Assembly: GCA_947456915.1 (NCBI GenBank)
Contig: CANGUQ010000126.1
Location: forward strand, 1 to 9,312
Source: Betaproteobacteria bacterium
Lineage (GTDB): Bacteria > Pseudomonadota > Gammaproteobacteria > Burkholderiales > CAIKXV01
Direction: 5' to 3'
Length of the DNA: 9,312 bases
Made by a program: the position numbers and the translations under genes. The notes below the pieces were generated by a model, which did no database searches, was not told where the DNA came from, and saw only the letters and a list, made by a program, of their open reading frames with translations. Positions within the stretch are counted from its first letter, which is position 1. Every line of letters begins with the position of its first letter. Of the stretch, positions 1-5,971 are shown in pieces.

Positions 1-43
1 CGCCTCCCCGCGACCGGACGCCTCCTGAAAACGCTGCAAGTTT

Positions 44-104
44 CCAGAAAACACCACTTCTCACCACATATCCACACGTTAACCGCAAATTTCCGGTCGG
101 TCAA
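44..104 (-). promoter_or_regulatory. Probable mraZ promoter with MraZ-box-like repeats
   Basis: Reading the minus strand, TTGACC (104-99), a 17-bp spacer and TAACGT (81-76) form a plausible sigma70 promoter. It is followed by direct repeats: GTGG at 75-72, 67-64 and 57-54, then CTGG at 47-44. The last three TGG units are exactly 10 bp apart. MraZ is known to bind TGGG-type repeats with about 10-bp period in front of its own gene. A GGGGAGG sequence at 9-3 could be the ribosome binding site of a gene that starts just beyond the left edge, and no start codon is visible inside the window. The repeats would overlap the expected transcript start near 69, which suits autorepression. The gene itself is not seen, so mraZ is inferred. 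Confidence 0.45.
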
Positions 105-108
105 CGGC

Positions 109-122
109 GAAAATGCATTTTC
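109..122. repeat. 14-bp perfect AT-rich palindrome upstream of the left-edge promoter
   Basis: GAAAATGCATTTTC is a perfect palindrome in an otherwise very GC-rich region. It lies just upstream of the proposed TTGACC box (104-99), about -40 to -53 from the expected start. Its A and T tracts there could act as an UP element for the RNA polymerase alpha subunit, or it could be an operator for a dimeric regulator. The sequence cannot tell these apart. Confidence 0.4.
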
Positions 123-204
123 TCGTCTGCGAACAAGTACTTATCGCAGATTGTGCAGGCAGGTCCGAAACAAATAACTCAAATGAAATGAGCGAACTAC
201 CGCG

Positions 205-231
205 CGAACTGAAGGTGTTACCTTAAGTTCG
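205..231 (-). terminator. Hairpin downstream of rnpB, possible terminator
   Basis: An inverted repeat pairs 205-210 with 226-231 and 212-216 with 220-224, with one mismatch (211/225) and a 3-base loop. On the minus strand it begins 60 bases after the 3' end of rnpB. A T-rich but discontinuous stretch follows at about 192-165. There is no tight T tract, so it may instead be an RNA-processing structure or a protein-binding palindrome. Confidence 0.35.
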
Positions 232-290
232 GGCGTGTTGCTCGGGACGCGCGGGCGGCTACCGGGGCCGCAGGCGTGGTCGCGGGGTGC

Positions 291-665
291 GTGAAGTCAG
301 CCGATAAGCCGGGTTCTGTCGCGGACAGTCATTCCTCTGGGCCGGCGGTTGCCCGCAGGCTCTAGCGACCTACCCGGGGGCGACGCGAGCAGCGCCAATG
401 CCCCCCTATTTGGTCTTGCTCCGGATGGGGTTTGCCGTGCCGTCCGCGTTACCGCGTCCGCGGTGCGCTCTTACCGCACCGTTTCACCCTTGCCTGTGCC
501 TTGCGGCCATCGGCGGTCTGTTCTCTGTGGCACTTTCCGTCGCCTTGGGCGATGGCGCGAGCCATCGCTTGCTGCGCCCGGCCGTTAGCCGGCATCCTGC
601 TCTGCGGAGCCCGGACTTTCCTCCATGCCGCAACTGCGGCACGGCGACTGCCTGGCCGGCTTCAC
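291..665 (-). ncRNA. rnpB: RNase P RNA (M1 RNA), bacterial type A
   Basis: This is the catalytic RNA subunit of RNase P, which removes the 5' leader from precursor tRNAs together with the RnpA protein. Read on the minus strand it carries the conserved landmarks in order: a 5' P1 strand GUGAAG near 665; GAGGAAAGUCCGGGCUC at about 607-623; ACAGAGAACAGACCGCCGAU at about 507-526; GGUGAAACGGUGCGGUAAGAGC at about 467-490; GCAAGACCAAAUAGG near 405-420; and GACAGAACCCGGCUUAUCGG at 301-320. The 3' P1 strand CUUCAC ends at 291. The two P1 strands pair, which sets both ends and gives about 375 nt, close to the 377 nt of E. coli. The P3 hairpin is short. Loop L15 reads UUGGC where E. coli has AAGGU. The gene lies 64 bases after pyrC on the same strand, with its own promoter between them. 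Several small open frames in this stretch are chance. Confidence 0.97.
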
Positions 666-673
666 GCATACGC

Positions 674-702
674 AGTCTAGCAGTTCGGGCGCTGCGCACC
701 CA
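674..702 (-). promoter_or_regulatory. rnpB promoter
   Basis: On the minus strand a TAGACT -10 box (679-674) sits 8 bases before the RNA 5' end at 665. A weak -35 candidate TGGGTG (702-697) lies 17 bp upstream. The position fits the P1-defined 5' end. The -35 match is poor, so only the -10 box is reasonably sure. Confidence 0.55.
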
Positions 703-729
703 GCCGTGCACGCCGCGCGCCGCAGCGCA

Positions 730-1809
730 TCAGGCGAGGCGCCACTGCACGGGCTCGCCCGCGCGCAACGGCACCAGCGTGTCGCTGCCGTAGGCGATCT
801 CGCGCGGCGCGCTCCACGCCTCGCGCACCAGGGTGACGGTCTCCGTGTTGCGCGGCAGGCGATAGAAGTCCGCGCCGTGATGGCTGGCGAAGCCCTCCAG
901 ACGGTGCAGCGCCCCCGCCTCGTCGAACGCTTCCGCATACAGTTCGAGCGCGGCATGCGCGGTGTAGCAGCCGGCGCAGCCGCAGTCGGCCTCCTTCGTG
1001 TGTCTCGCATGCGGCGCGCTGTCGGTGCCCAGGAAGAACTTGCGATTGCCGCCAGTGGCGGCCGCGAGCAGCGCCTGCCGGTGCACCTCGCGCTTGAGCA
1101 CGGGCAGGCAGTAGACGTGCGGGCGGATGCCGCCGGCGAAGATCGCGTTGCGGTTCATCAGCAGATGGTGGGCAGTGATCGTCGCCGCAACCTGCGGGCC
1201 GGCCGAACCGACGAAGGCGACCGCGTCGCGGGTGGTGATGTGCTCCATCACGACGCGCAGCGCCGGCAGCGAACGAACCAGCGGCGCCAGCACACGCTCG
1301 ATGAACGCGGCTTCGCGATCGAACACGTCGACCTGCGGATCGGTCACCTCGCCGTGTACCAGCAGCGGCAGGCCCAGCCGCTGCATTGCCTCCAGGGCCG
1401 GCAGCGCACGCTCGACCGCCGTGACCCCGGAGTCCGAATTGGTGGTCGCGCCCGCCGGGTAGTACTTGACGCCATGAACCACGCCGGAGGCCACGGCGCG
1501 CTCTATCTCTTCGGGGGTGGTGCGGTCGGTCAGATACAGCGTCATCAGCGGCGTGAACGACATGCCGGCAGGCAGCGCCGCGAGGATGCGCGCTCGATAG
1601 GCAAGCGCCTGCTCGGTCGTGGTCACCGGCGGCTTGAGATTGGGCATCACGATCGCGCGCGCGAAGCGGCGTACGGTATCGGGCAGCACCGCGGACAGAT
1701 GGGGGCCGTCGCGCAGGTGCAGATGCCAGTCGTCGGGCCGGATCAGCGTCAGCCGATCGACGGGTGTTGCAGCGGCAGGCGCGGCCGCTGCGGCGGTCGA
1801 GTCGTTCAT
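730..1809 (-). CDS. pyrC: Dihydroorotase (class II, PyrC type)
   Basis: This cytoplasmic zinc enzyme cyclises N-carbamoyl-L-aspartate to dihydroorotate, the third step of de novo pyrimidine synthesis. The 359-residue product is close to the 348 residues of E. coli PyrC. The metal site is complete: HLH at residues 29-31, the probable carboxylated lysine K115 in [11 protein letters not shown]152 in VHGE, H190 in MEHITTRD, and the catalytic aspartate D263 in GTDSAPH. A substrate-binding arginine follows the HLH (R33). The start at 1809 is chosen because GGAGGGA precedes it at proper spacing. An upstream in-frame ATG at 1851 would add 14 Arg-rich residues with no family support. The N-terminus has an Ala-rich stretch of about 10 residues before the conserved core. 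The gene lies between rsmI and rnpB on the same strand. No pyrimidine-responsive attenuator is evident in the short leader. Confidence 0.96.
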   Translation of the reverse strand: MNDSTAAAAAPAAATPVDRLTLIRPDDWHLHLRDGPHLSAVLPDTVRRFARAIVMPNLKPPVTTTEQALAYRARILAALPAGMSFTPLMTLYLTDRTTPEEIERAVASGVVHGVKYYPAGATTNSDSGVTAVERALPALEAMQRLGLPLLVHGEVTDPQVDVFDREAAFIERVLAPLVRSLPALRVVMEHITTRDAVAFVGSAGPQVAATITAHHLLMNRNAIFAGGIRPHVYCLPVLKREVHRQALLAAATGGNRKFFLGTDSAPHARHTKEADCGCAGCYTAHAALELYAEAFDEAGALHRLEGFASHHGADFYRLPRNTETVTLVREAWSAPREIAYGSDTLVPLRAGEPVQWRLA

Positions 1810-1865
1810 GTCGTGCTCCCTCCATGGCCGGCGCCGTCCGGCTCTCGCCATGACGCGCCGCGCTC

Positions 1866-1895
1866 ACATTAGCGCAGGTTACGCCCGGTTGTCCC
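1866..1895 (-). promoter_or_regulatory. Possible pyrC promoter
   Basis: On the minus strand GGGACA (1895-1890), an 18-bp spacer and TAATGT (1871-1866) form a moderate sigma70-like promoter. A start near 1859 would give a leader of about 50 bases to the pyrC start at 1809. It lies after the rsmI-downstream hairpin, so pyrC probably has its own transcript. The assignment rests on consensus match only. Confidence 0.35.
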
Positions 1896-1910
1896 GGCAG
1901 CAGTACCGGA

Positions 1911-1936
1911 TGCCGGCTGCGGCACTGCAGCCGGCA
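1911..1936 (-). terminator. Strong hairpin after rsmI, possible terminator
   Basis: A perfect 10-bp stem (1911-1920 with 1927-1936) closes a 6-base loop. On the minus strand it starts 27 bases after the rsmI stop and ahead of the pyrC promoter candidate. No T tract follows, so it may stabilise the 3' end or help a Rho-dependent stop rather than be a classical intrinsic terminator. Confidence 0.45.
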
Positions 1937-1963
1937 CCGCTCGCGACGGTCCGCGCCGCGCGC

Positions 1964-2824
1964 TCAGCGCCCCTGCATCGCCAGCGCGAGCCGGTAGGCC
2001 TCCTCACGCGTCACGCCGGTCAGGCGGGAGGCCACCTGCGCAGCGCGGCTCGCCGGCAGCACCGGCAGCAGTTCGGCCAGCACGCGCTCGACGCCGATCT
2101 GCGCCGGGGAGGCGGGCTGCGCCGAAGCCTCGACGATCAGCACGAACTCGCCGCGCCGACGATCTGCATCGGCTTCCAGCCATGCGGCCGCCTCGGCCAG
2201 CCGGCACGCGTGCTGCGACTCGAACAGCTTGGTGAGTTCACGCGCGACGAACAGCCGGCGCTCGCCGCCGAGCACGTCGCACAGATCGACGCAGCACTCG
2301 ACGACCCGGTGCGGCGCCTCGTGCAGCACCAGCGCCCCGGGCGCATGACGCAGCGCCTCGATCGCGCTGCGGCGTGCCCCGCGGGCAGCGGGCAGGAAAC
2401 CGGCGAAGGTGAACGTCGAGCAATCGATGCCACTCACCGACAGCGCGGCGATCGCCGCATTCGGCCCGGGCACCGCGTAGACAGGGTGGCCCCCAGCCCG
2501 CACCGCGCGCACCAGTTCGGCCCCCGGATCGCTGATTGCCGGGGTGCCGGCGTCGCTGACCAGCGCGACCGATGCACCGGCCGCAAGCAGCGCCGTCACG
2601 CGCGTCGCCTGCGCGCTCTCGTTGTGTGCATGCAGCGCGAGCAGGCGTGCGCGGGGCGCGGGCGCCTGCGCTGCGGCGAACAGCCGGCGCGTGACGCGCG
2701 TGTCCTCGGCGGCAATCCAGTCGACATTTTCCAGCACGGCGCGGGCACGCGCAGAGAGATCACCGATGTTCCCGATCGGTGTGGCCACCACATATAATGC
2801 GCCGCTCTCCGTGACCGGTTGCAT
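1964..2824 (-). CDS. rsmI: 16S rRNA (cytidine1402-2'-O)-methyltransferase RsmI
   Basis: This SAM-dependent enzyme methylates the 2'-OH of C1402 in 16S rRNA at the decoding centre, acting with RsmH, which methylates N4 of the same base. The product is 286 residues, the same length as E. coli RsmI (YraL). It has the tetrapyrrole-methylase fold: YVVATPIGNIGDLS at residues 11-24, EDTRVTRRL at 40-48, VSDAGTPAISDPG at 89-101, PGPNAAIAAL at 119-128 and FVARELTK at 192-199. The C-terminal segment LPASRAAQVASRLTGVTREE (256-275) matches the small helix-turn-helix tail of the family. The start at 2824 is chosen by length, by the conserved N-terminus and by a GGGGGA sequence just upstream; the open frame continues upstream without support. 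It is divergent from lpoA, as in E. coli. Leucine 10 uses TTA, an uncommon codon in such a GC-rich gene, and this creates a TATAAT on the opposite strand. Confidence 0.96.
   Translation of the reverse strand: MQPVTESGALYVVATPIGNIGDLSARARAVLENVDWIAAEDTRVTRRLFAAAQAPAPRARLLALHAHNESAQATRVTALLAAGASVALVSDAGTPAISDPGAELVRAVRAGGHPVYAVPGPNAAIAALSVSGIDCSTFTFAGFLPAARGARRSAIEALRHAPGALVLHEAPHRVVECCVDLCDVLGGERRLFVARELTKLFESQHACRLAEAAAWLEADADRRRGEFVLIVEASAQPASPAQIGVERVLAELLPVLPASRAAQVASRLTGVTREEAYRLALAMQGR
2793..2798 (+). promoter_or_regulatory. Consensus -10 box inside rsmI, possible lpoA promoter
   Basis: A perfect TATAAT on the plus strand lies within codons 10-11 of the divergent rsmI gene. A weak -35 candidate TTCCCG (2769-2774) is 18 bp upstream. 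Transcription from about 2805 would run towards lpoA with a leader of nearly 200 bases. The 174-bp gap between the two starts (2825-2998) is very GC-rich, and I see no better promoter for either gene in it. Confidence 0.35.
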
Positions 2825-2998
2825 CGCGTCCCCCGCCCGATGGCGTATCCCGTGCCGCAACGCGCTGTACCTGTGCAGGCTGCCGCCAGTCGCGCGCAAC
2901 CGAGTATCCCATCGTTCGCGGCACGGGTCGGAGCCCGTCTCGCCCGCGCGCGGGCTGCCGCGCACCGCGTGTCGGCGCACGTCGTGCGGAACCGGCGG

Positions 2999-4069
2999 AT
3001 GCAGGCACTGTTGTTCGTGCTGGCGTCGCTGGTCCCGACGGCGCTCGCCGCGGCACAGCCCGCGCGCACGCCCGACACCCGGCTGGTCGTCGCGCTGCTG
3101 CCGCTGGAGTCGACGACGTTCGGACGGGCGGCGATCAACGTGCGCAACGGGCTGACGGCCGCATGGACGCAGTCGCCCGCCAGGTCGCAGATCGAACTGC
3201 GCTTCATCAACGTCGGCGATCAGCCCAACGACATCATCGGCGCCTACAACCAGGCGCTCGCAGCCGGCGCGCGGGCGATCATCGGCCCGCTCACCCGCGA
3301 TCAGGTCGGCGCACTCGCGAGCGCACTGGCGCAGAGCTCGCCGGTCAACGTGCCGACGATCGCGCTCAACGTCGCCGAGGGCAATCCGCGCATCGCGCAG
3401 AACCTGCTCCTGTTCGGACTGCCGGCAGAGGTGGAGGCGCAGCAGGTCGCACGCCTCGCTGCCCGCGACGGGCATCGGCGTGCCCTGGTGCTGACCCAGG
3501 CCAACGCGCTGTCACGGCGGCTGCAGCAGGCGTTTGTCGAGGCATTCGCCGCTGCTGGCGGCGCCGTCGTGGCCATCCACGCAGCAAGCACCGACCCGGC
3601 GGCGCTGAACAAGCTGCGCGCGGCCACCCAGGGGGCGAATGCGGACGTCGTGTTCCTCGCTGCCGATCTGCCCACGGCGCGCGCCGTTCGACCGTTCATC
3701 GATACCCAGTGGCCGGCCTACGCGACCTCGCAGCTGTGGTCCGGAGCGGTCGATCCGGCGGCCAACTTCGACCTGAACGGCACCCGCCTGCTCGACATGC
3801 CGTGGCTGCTCGAGCCGGATCACCCGGCGGTGATGATCTACGCGCGCCCGCAACCGCCGCTCGCGCCGGAAAACGAGCGCCTGTACGCGCTGGGGATCGA
3901 TGCGTTCCGGCTCGCCGAACTCGCCCTCGAGCGCGGCCTCGGACCGGGCACACTGCTCGACGGGGTGACAGGACGGCTCACCGTCGAGCGTGGCCAGCTG
4001 ATCTCGCGCGAACTGCTCGGCGCGCAGATCCGCCAGGGGCAGCTGGTGATCGGGATCGAGCGCAAGTAG
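2999..4069 (+). CDS. lpoA: Penicillin-binding protein activator (LpoA C-terminal module, LppC family)
   Basis: LpoA stimulates the transpeptidase of PBP1A from the outer-membrane side in gammaproteobacteria; here a periplasmic role in peptidoglycan synthesis is inferred. The chosen start gives 356 residues: a signal peptide (1-19, hydrophobic core then ALAAAQ), then a periplasmic-binding-protein-like fold. Family marks are [13 protein letters not shown] (94-106), VPTIALN (118-124), [12 protein letters not shown] (217-228), QLWSG (245-249), DMPWLL (266-271), [13 protein letters not shown] (296-308) and [14 protein letters not shown] (319-332). E. coli LpoA has 678 residues with an N-terminal helical TPR domain, which is absent here. 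No lipobox cysteine is present, so cleavage by signal peptidase I is expected. A GTG at 2984 is an alternative start that gives a more basic n-region; the open frame back to 2819 would place a long Arg/Ala-rich stretch before the signal peptide and is unlikely. It leads the lpoA-yraN block, and yraN follows after 13 bases. Confidence 0.88.
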   Translation: MQALLFVLASLVPTALAAAQPARTPDTRLVVALLPLESTTFGRAAINVRNGLTAAWTQSPARSQIELRFINVGDQPNDIIGAYNQALAAGARAIIGPLTRDQVGALASALAQSSPVNVPTIALNVAEGNPRIAQNLLLFGLPAEVEAQQVARLAARDGHRRALVLTQANALSRRLQQAFVEAFAAAGGAVVAIHAASTDPAALNKLRAATQGANADVVFLAADLPTARAVRPFIDTQWPAYATSQLWSGAVDPAANFDLNGTRLLDMPWLLEPDHPAVMIYARPQPPLAPENERLYALGIDAFRLAELALERGLGPGTLLDGVTGRLTVERGQLISRELLGAQIRQGQLVIGIERK

Positions 4070-4082
4070 CGGGTACCGGCAG

Positions 4083-4454
4083 ATGGCGCAGACCCGGCAC
4101 CAGCGCGCGGGCGCAGCCGCCGAGCAGCGCGCTTGCACGCATCTGGAGGCGGCCGGGCTGCGCATCGTCGCACGCAACTGGCGCTGCAAGGCGGGCGAAC
4201 TGGATATAGTCGCACGCGAGCACGGCGCGGGCGCCGAAACGCTGGTGTTCGTCGAGGTACGCCAGCGTGCCAGCGCCGCCTTCGGCGGCGCGCGTGCGAG
4301 CATCTCTCCGGCCAAGCAGGCGCGCCTGATCCGCGCCGCCCAGCTCTACTGTCAGGTGATGCGCTGCACCGAGATGAACTGCCGCTTCGACGCAGTCCTG
4401 CTGGAAGGCGGGGAGCTCGAGTGGATACGCAACGCGTTCGGGCTGGATGGATGA
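4083..4454 (+). CDS. yraN: YraN family protein (UPF0102, endonuclease-like fold)
   Basis: A 123-residue member of the small UPF0102 family, which resembles Holliday-junction-resolvase/restriction-nuclease folds; its biological role is not established. Visible marks are [29 protein letters not shown] N-terminal spacing, with E14 and the GELDIVARE block (38-46) giving E39 and D41. FVEVRQR (56-62) gives E58, with arginine R60 where many members have lysine. [16 protein letters not shown] (74-89) and CRFDAV (100-105) follow. The putative metal-binding E/D/E set is therefore intact. The start at 4083 follows lpoA by 13 bases with only a weak ribosome-binding sequence, suggesting coupling to lpoA translation. 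The order lpoA-yraN-diaA-dolP is conserved in gammaproteobacteria too. Confidence 0.9.
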   Translation: MAQTRHQRAGAAAEQRACTHLEAAGLRIVARNWRCKAGELDIVAREHGAGAETLVFVEVRQRASAAFGGARASISPAKQARLIRAAQLYCQVMRCTEMNCRFDAVLLEGGELEWIRNAFGLDG

Positions 4455-4576
4455 GCGCTGCGCCATGCCGCCTGCGGCCCGAGCCGGCGCGGCTGCGGGC
4501 GCCTGCGTGTGGCTGCAGACAGGCGCGATGCGCACGCTGCCACGCGGCCGATACGCTGCGCGGAGCGACATCGTAG
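4451..4576 (+). CDS. Possible 41-residue Cys-rich small ORF between yraN and diaA
   Basis: An ATG at 4451 overlaps the yraN stop (ATGA) and opens 41 codons, ending in TAG just before diaA. The peptide holds six cysteines or near-paired cysteine sites, with C6, and C-x-C-x4-C-x2-C across residues 20-30 followed by H31. Third positions are about three-quarters G/C, no more than background, and a 7-bp hairpin lies within it. I do not recognise it. It may be chance; it is listed because of the start-stop overlap and the cysteine spacing. Confidence 0.15.
   Translation: MSAAPCRLRPEPARLRAPACGCRQARCARCHAADTLRGATS
4499..4526. repeat. Hairpin between yraN and diaA
   Basis: GCGCCTG (4499-4505) pairs with CAGGCGC (4520-4526) around a 14-base loop. 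It lies 45 bases after yraN and ahead of the diaA promoter candidate. There is no T tract. It could mark the 3' end of an lpoA-yraN transcript, but such hairpins are common by chance at this GC content. Confidence 0.25.
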
Positions 4577-4579
4577 AAT
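4574..4579 (+). promoter_or_regulatory. Possible diaA -10 box (leaderless start)
   Basis: TAGAAT ends 5 bases before the diaA ATG at 4585, so a transcript from it would begin at or near the start codon. No clear -35 match is present at 16-18 bp. No good ribosome-binding sequence precedes 4585, which suits a leaderless message. The support is a single hexamer. Confidence 0.3.
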
Positions 4580-4584
4580 GAAGA

Positions 4585-5256
4585 ATGACTGATCCCGTGA
4601 ACATCCCTGTCAGCACAGCCGCAGACACCGCCCCGGGCGCGCACGACCCTCTCGCCAGCGCGAAGCTGCTGCAGAGCGTCCACCAGCGCTTCGAGGAGAG
4701 CGTGCGCCTCAAGCAGGCGTGTGCGCAGCAGCTCGCCGGACCGATCGTGGCGAGCGCCACAGCCATCGCGCAGGCACTGAGGACCGGCGGGCGGGTGCTC
4801 GCCTGCGGCAACGGCGGCTCGGCTGCCGACGCGCAGCACTTCGCCGCCGAACTGCTCAACCGCTTCGAGACCGAGCGTCCGCCTCTCGCGGGCATCGCGC
4901 TGACCACCGACAGCTCGACGCTCACCGCGATCGCCAACGACTACGACTACCGGCTGATCTTCGCCAAGCAGGTGCAGGCGCTCGGGCGCGCGGGCGACGT
5001 GCTGCTCGCGATCTCCACTTCCGGCAACTCGCCCAACGTGCTGGCTGCGATCGGCTGCGCGCAGGAACTGGGCATGCGCACCGTCGCGCTGACCGGGCGC
5101 GACGGCGGCGCGATCGCCCGCGCGCTGAAGGCGAACGACGTCGAGCTGCGCGTGCCGCATGCGAGCACGGCGCACGTGCAGGAAGTCCACATCCTCGCAC
5201 TGCACTGCCTGTGCGACCTGATCGATCAGCAGATGTTTCCCCGGGAGTCGCGATGA
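4585..5256 (+). CDS. diaA: SIS-domain protein, DiaA-like (phosphoheptose isomerase family)
   Basis: A 223-residue single SIS-domain protein. In E. coli, DiaA (YraO) binds DnaA and promotes timely initiation at oriC, while the related GmhA isomerises sedoheptulose-7-phosphate to heptose-7-phosphate for LPS. Sugar-phosphate loops are present: CGNGGSAADAQHF (74-86), TTDSSTLTAIANDY (107-120) and AISTSGNSPNVL (142-153), plus HVQEVHILALHCLCDLID (197-214). The ending CLCDLIDQQMFP closely follows E. coli DiaA, and the position between yraN and dolP matches yraO. However, H85, E89 (four residues after it) and H202 are kept. GmhA uses an equivalent glutamate and histidine for catalysis, and E. coli DiaA has serine at the glutamate site, so isomerase activity is possible. 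There are about 30 extra N-terminal residues before the conserved core. A GTG at 4597 is another possible start. It overlaps dolP by ATGA. Confidence 0.88.
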   Translation: MTDPVNIPVSTAADTAPGAHDPLASAKLLQSVHQRFEESVRLKQACAQQLAGPIVASATAIAQALRTGGRVLACGNGGSAADAQHFAAELLNRFETERPPLAGIALTTDSSTLTAIANDYDYRLIFAKQVQALGRAGDVLLAISTSGNSPNVLAAIGCAQELGMRTVALTGRDGGAIARALKANDVELRVPHASTAHVQEVHILALHCLCDLIDQQMFPRESR

Positions 5257-5888
5257 ACCGAAGATCTGCCGCAGTGGCTGCGGCGCTGCTCGTGAGCACC
5301 CTGCTGCCTGGCTGTCTGCCGCTGTTCGTGGGCGGCGTGGCCACCGGCGTGCTGATCGCCGACGACCGGCGCAGCACCGGCACGGTGCTCGATGACCAGA
5401 ACATCGAGCTGCAGCTGAGCAACCAGCTCGCGCAGTTCGGCAAGGTGGCGCACGTCAACGTCGTGTCGTTCAACCGGGTCGTGCTGATCGCCGGGCAGGC
5501 GAGCACCGAGGCGGTGCGTGCCGACATCGACAAGGTGGTGCGCGCCCTTCCGGGCGTGCGCCACGTGCAGAACGAGATGCAGATCGCCGCGCCGACTTCG
5601 CTCTCCGTGCGCAGCAGCGACAGCTTCATCACCGGTCGCGTCAAGGCGCGCCTCGTCGACAATCAGGCGCGCGGCAAGACCCCGCAGGTGGGCGCCAATC
5701 ACGTGAAGGTCTATACCGAGGCCAGCGTGGTGTTCCTGATGGGGATCGTCACCACGCAGGAAGCCGACCAGGCAGCCGAGGTGGCCCGCACGACCAGCGG
5801 CGTGTCGCGCGTGGTGCGGGTGTTCGAGATCGTGAAGTCGGCGCCCGTGCCGCAGCCGCCAGCCGACGCGAGCGCCACCGGCAAGTAG
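5253..5888 (+). CDS. dolP: Outer-membrane lipoprotein with two BON domains, DolP-like
   Basis: DolP (YraP) is an outer-membrane lipoprotein that binds anionic phospholipid at division sites and supports envelope integrity and BAM function in E. coli. The 211-residue product has a basic start, a hydrophobic stretch and the lipobox LLPGC with C21 as the lipidated residue; leucine at +2 permits export to the outer membrane. BON 1 spans about 46-113 (IELQLSNQL, VVLIAGQA, VQNEMQI) and BON 2 about 125-194 (FITGRVKARLV, HVKVYTEASVVFLMGIV, VSRVVRVFEIV). This arrangement, including the GTVLDDQ segment after the lipid anchor, mirrors E. coli DolP (191 residues). A Pro/Ala-rich tail of about 15 residues is extra. 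The start overlaps the diaA stop by ATGA and is preceded by CCGGGAG, so the two are co-translated. Confidence 0.93.
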   Translation: MNRRSAAVAAALLVSTLLPGCLPLFVGGVATGVLIADDRRSTGTVLDDQNIELQLSNQLAQFGKVAHVNVVSFNRVVLIAGQASTEAVRADIDKVVRALPGVRHVQNEMQIAAPTSLSVRSSDSFITGRVKARLVDNQARGKTPQVGANHVKVYTEASVVFLMGIVTTQEADQAAEVARTTSGVSRVVRVFEIVKSAPVPQPPADASATGK

Positions 5889-5931
5889 CCGGTCGTGCAA
5901 CAGGGCGCCGGCGCGCCGCGCAGTGTCTTCA

Positions 5932-5965
5932 GTCGGGCCACGATGGGCAGCCGCCCGCGCCCGAC
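5932..5965. terminator. Nested hairpin between convergent dolP and NTF2-like genes
   Basis: GTCGGGC (5932-5938) pairs with GCCCGAC (5959-5965). Inside it GGGC (5945-5948) pairs with GCCC (5953-5956) around a 4-base loop. The structure sits in the 83-base gap between two converging genes and is symmetric, so it could end transcripts from both sides. There is no T tract on either strand. A further GC-rich inverted stretch lies near 5904-5921. Confidence 0.4.
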
Positions 5966-5971
5966 CGCAGC

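Noticed and set aside
129..147. Apparent palindrome around AAGTACTT
   Set aside because: The inner 8-bp palindrome and the outer GCGA/TCGC pairs have different centres, so they do not form one stem.
349..793. Several short open frames on both strands
   Set aside because: They lie on or across rnpB and the end of pyrC. The RNA landmarks explain the stretch and the peptides are Arg/Ala/Pro-rich noise.
625..1872. 415-codon plus-strand frame
   Set aside because: Antisense to pyrC. The product is His/Arg/Gln-rich with no domain, typical of the opposite strand of a GC-rich gene.
1619..2797. 392-codon plus-strand frame
   Set aside because: Antisense to rsmI and the start of pyrC, and its composition is that of a shadow frame.
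2819..2998. N-terminal extension of lpoA
   Set aside because: It adds 60 Arg/Ala-rich residues before an obvious signal peptide and would overlap rsmI.
2825..3475. Upstream extension of rsmI to 503 codons
   Set aside because: It would overlap lpoA, has no family support, and RsmI is complete at 286 residues from 2824.
3838..5205. 455-codon and 319-codon minus-strand frames
   Set aside because: Antisense to lpoA, yraN and diaA, whose products are clearly recognisable.
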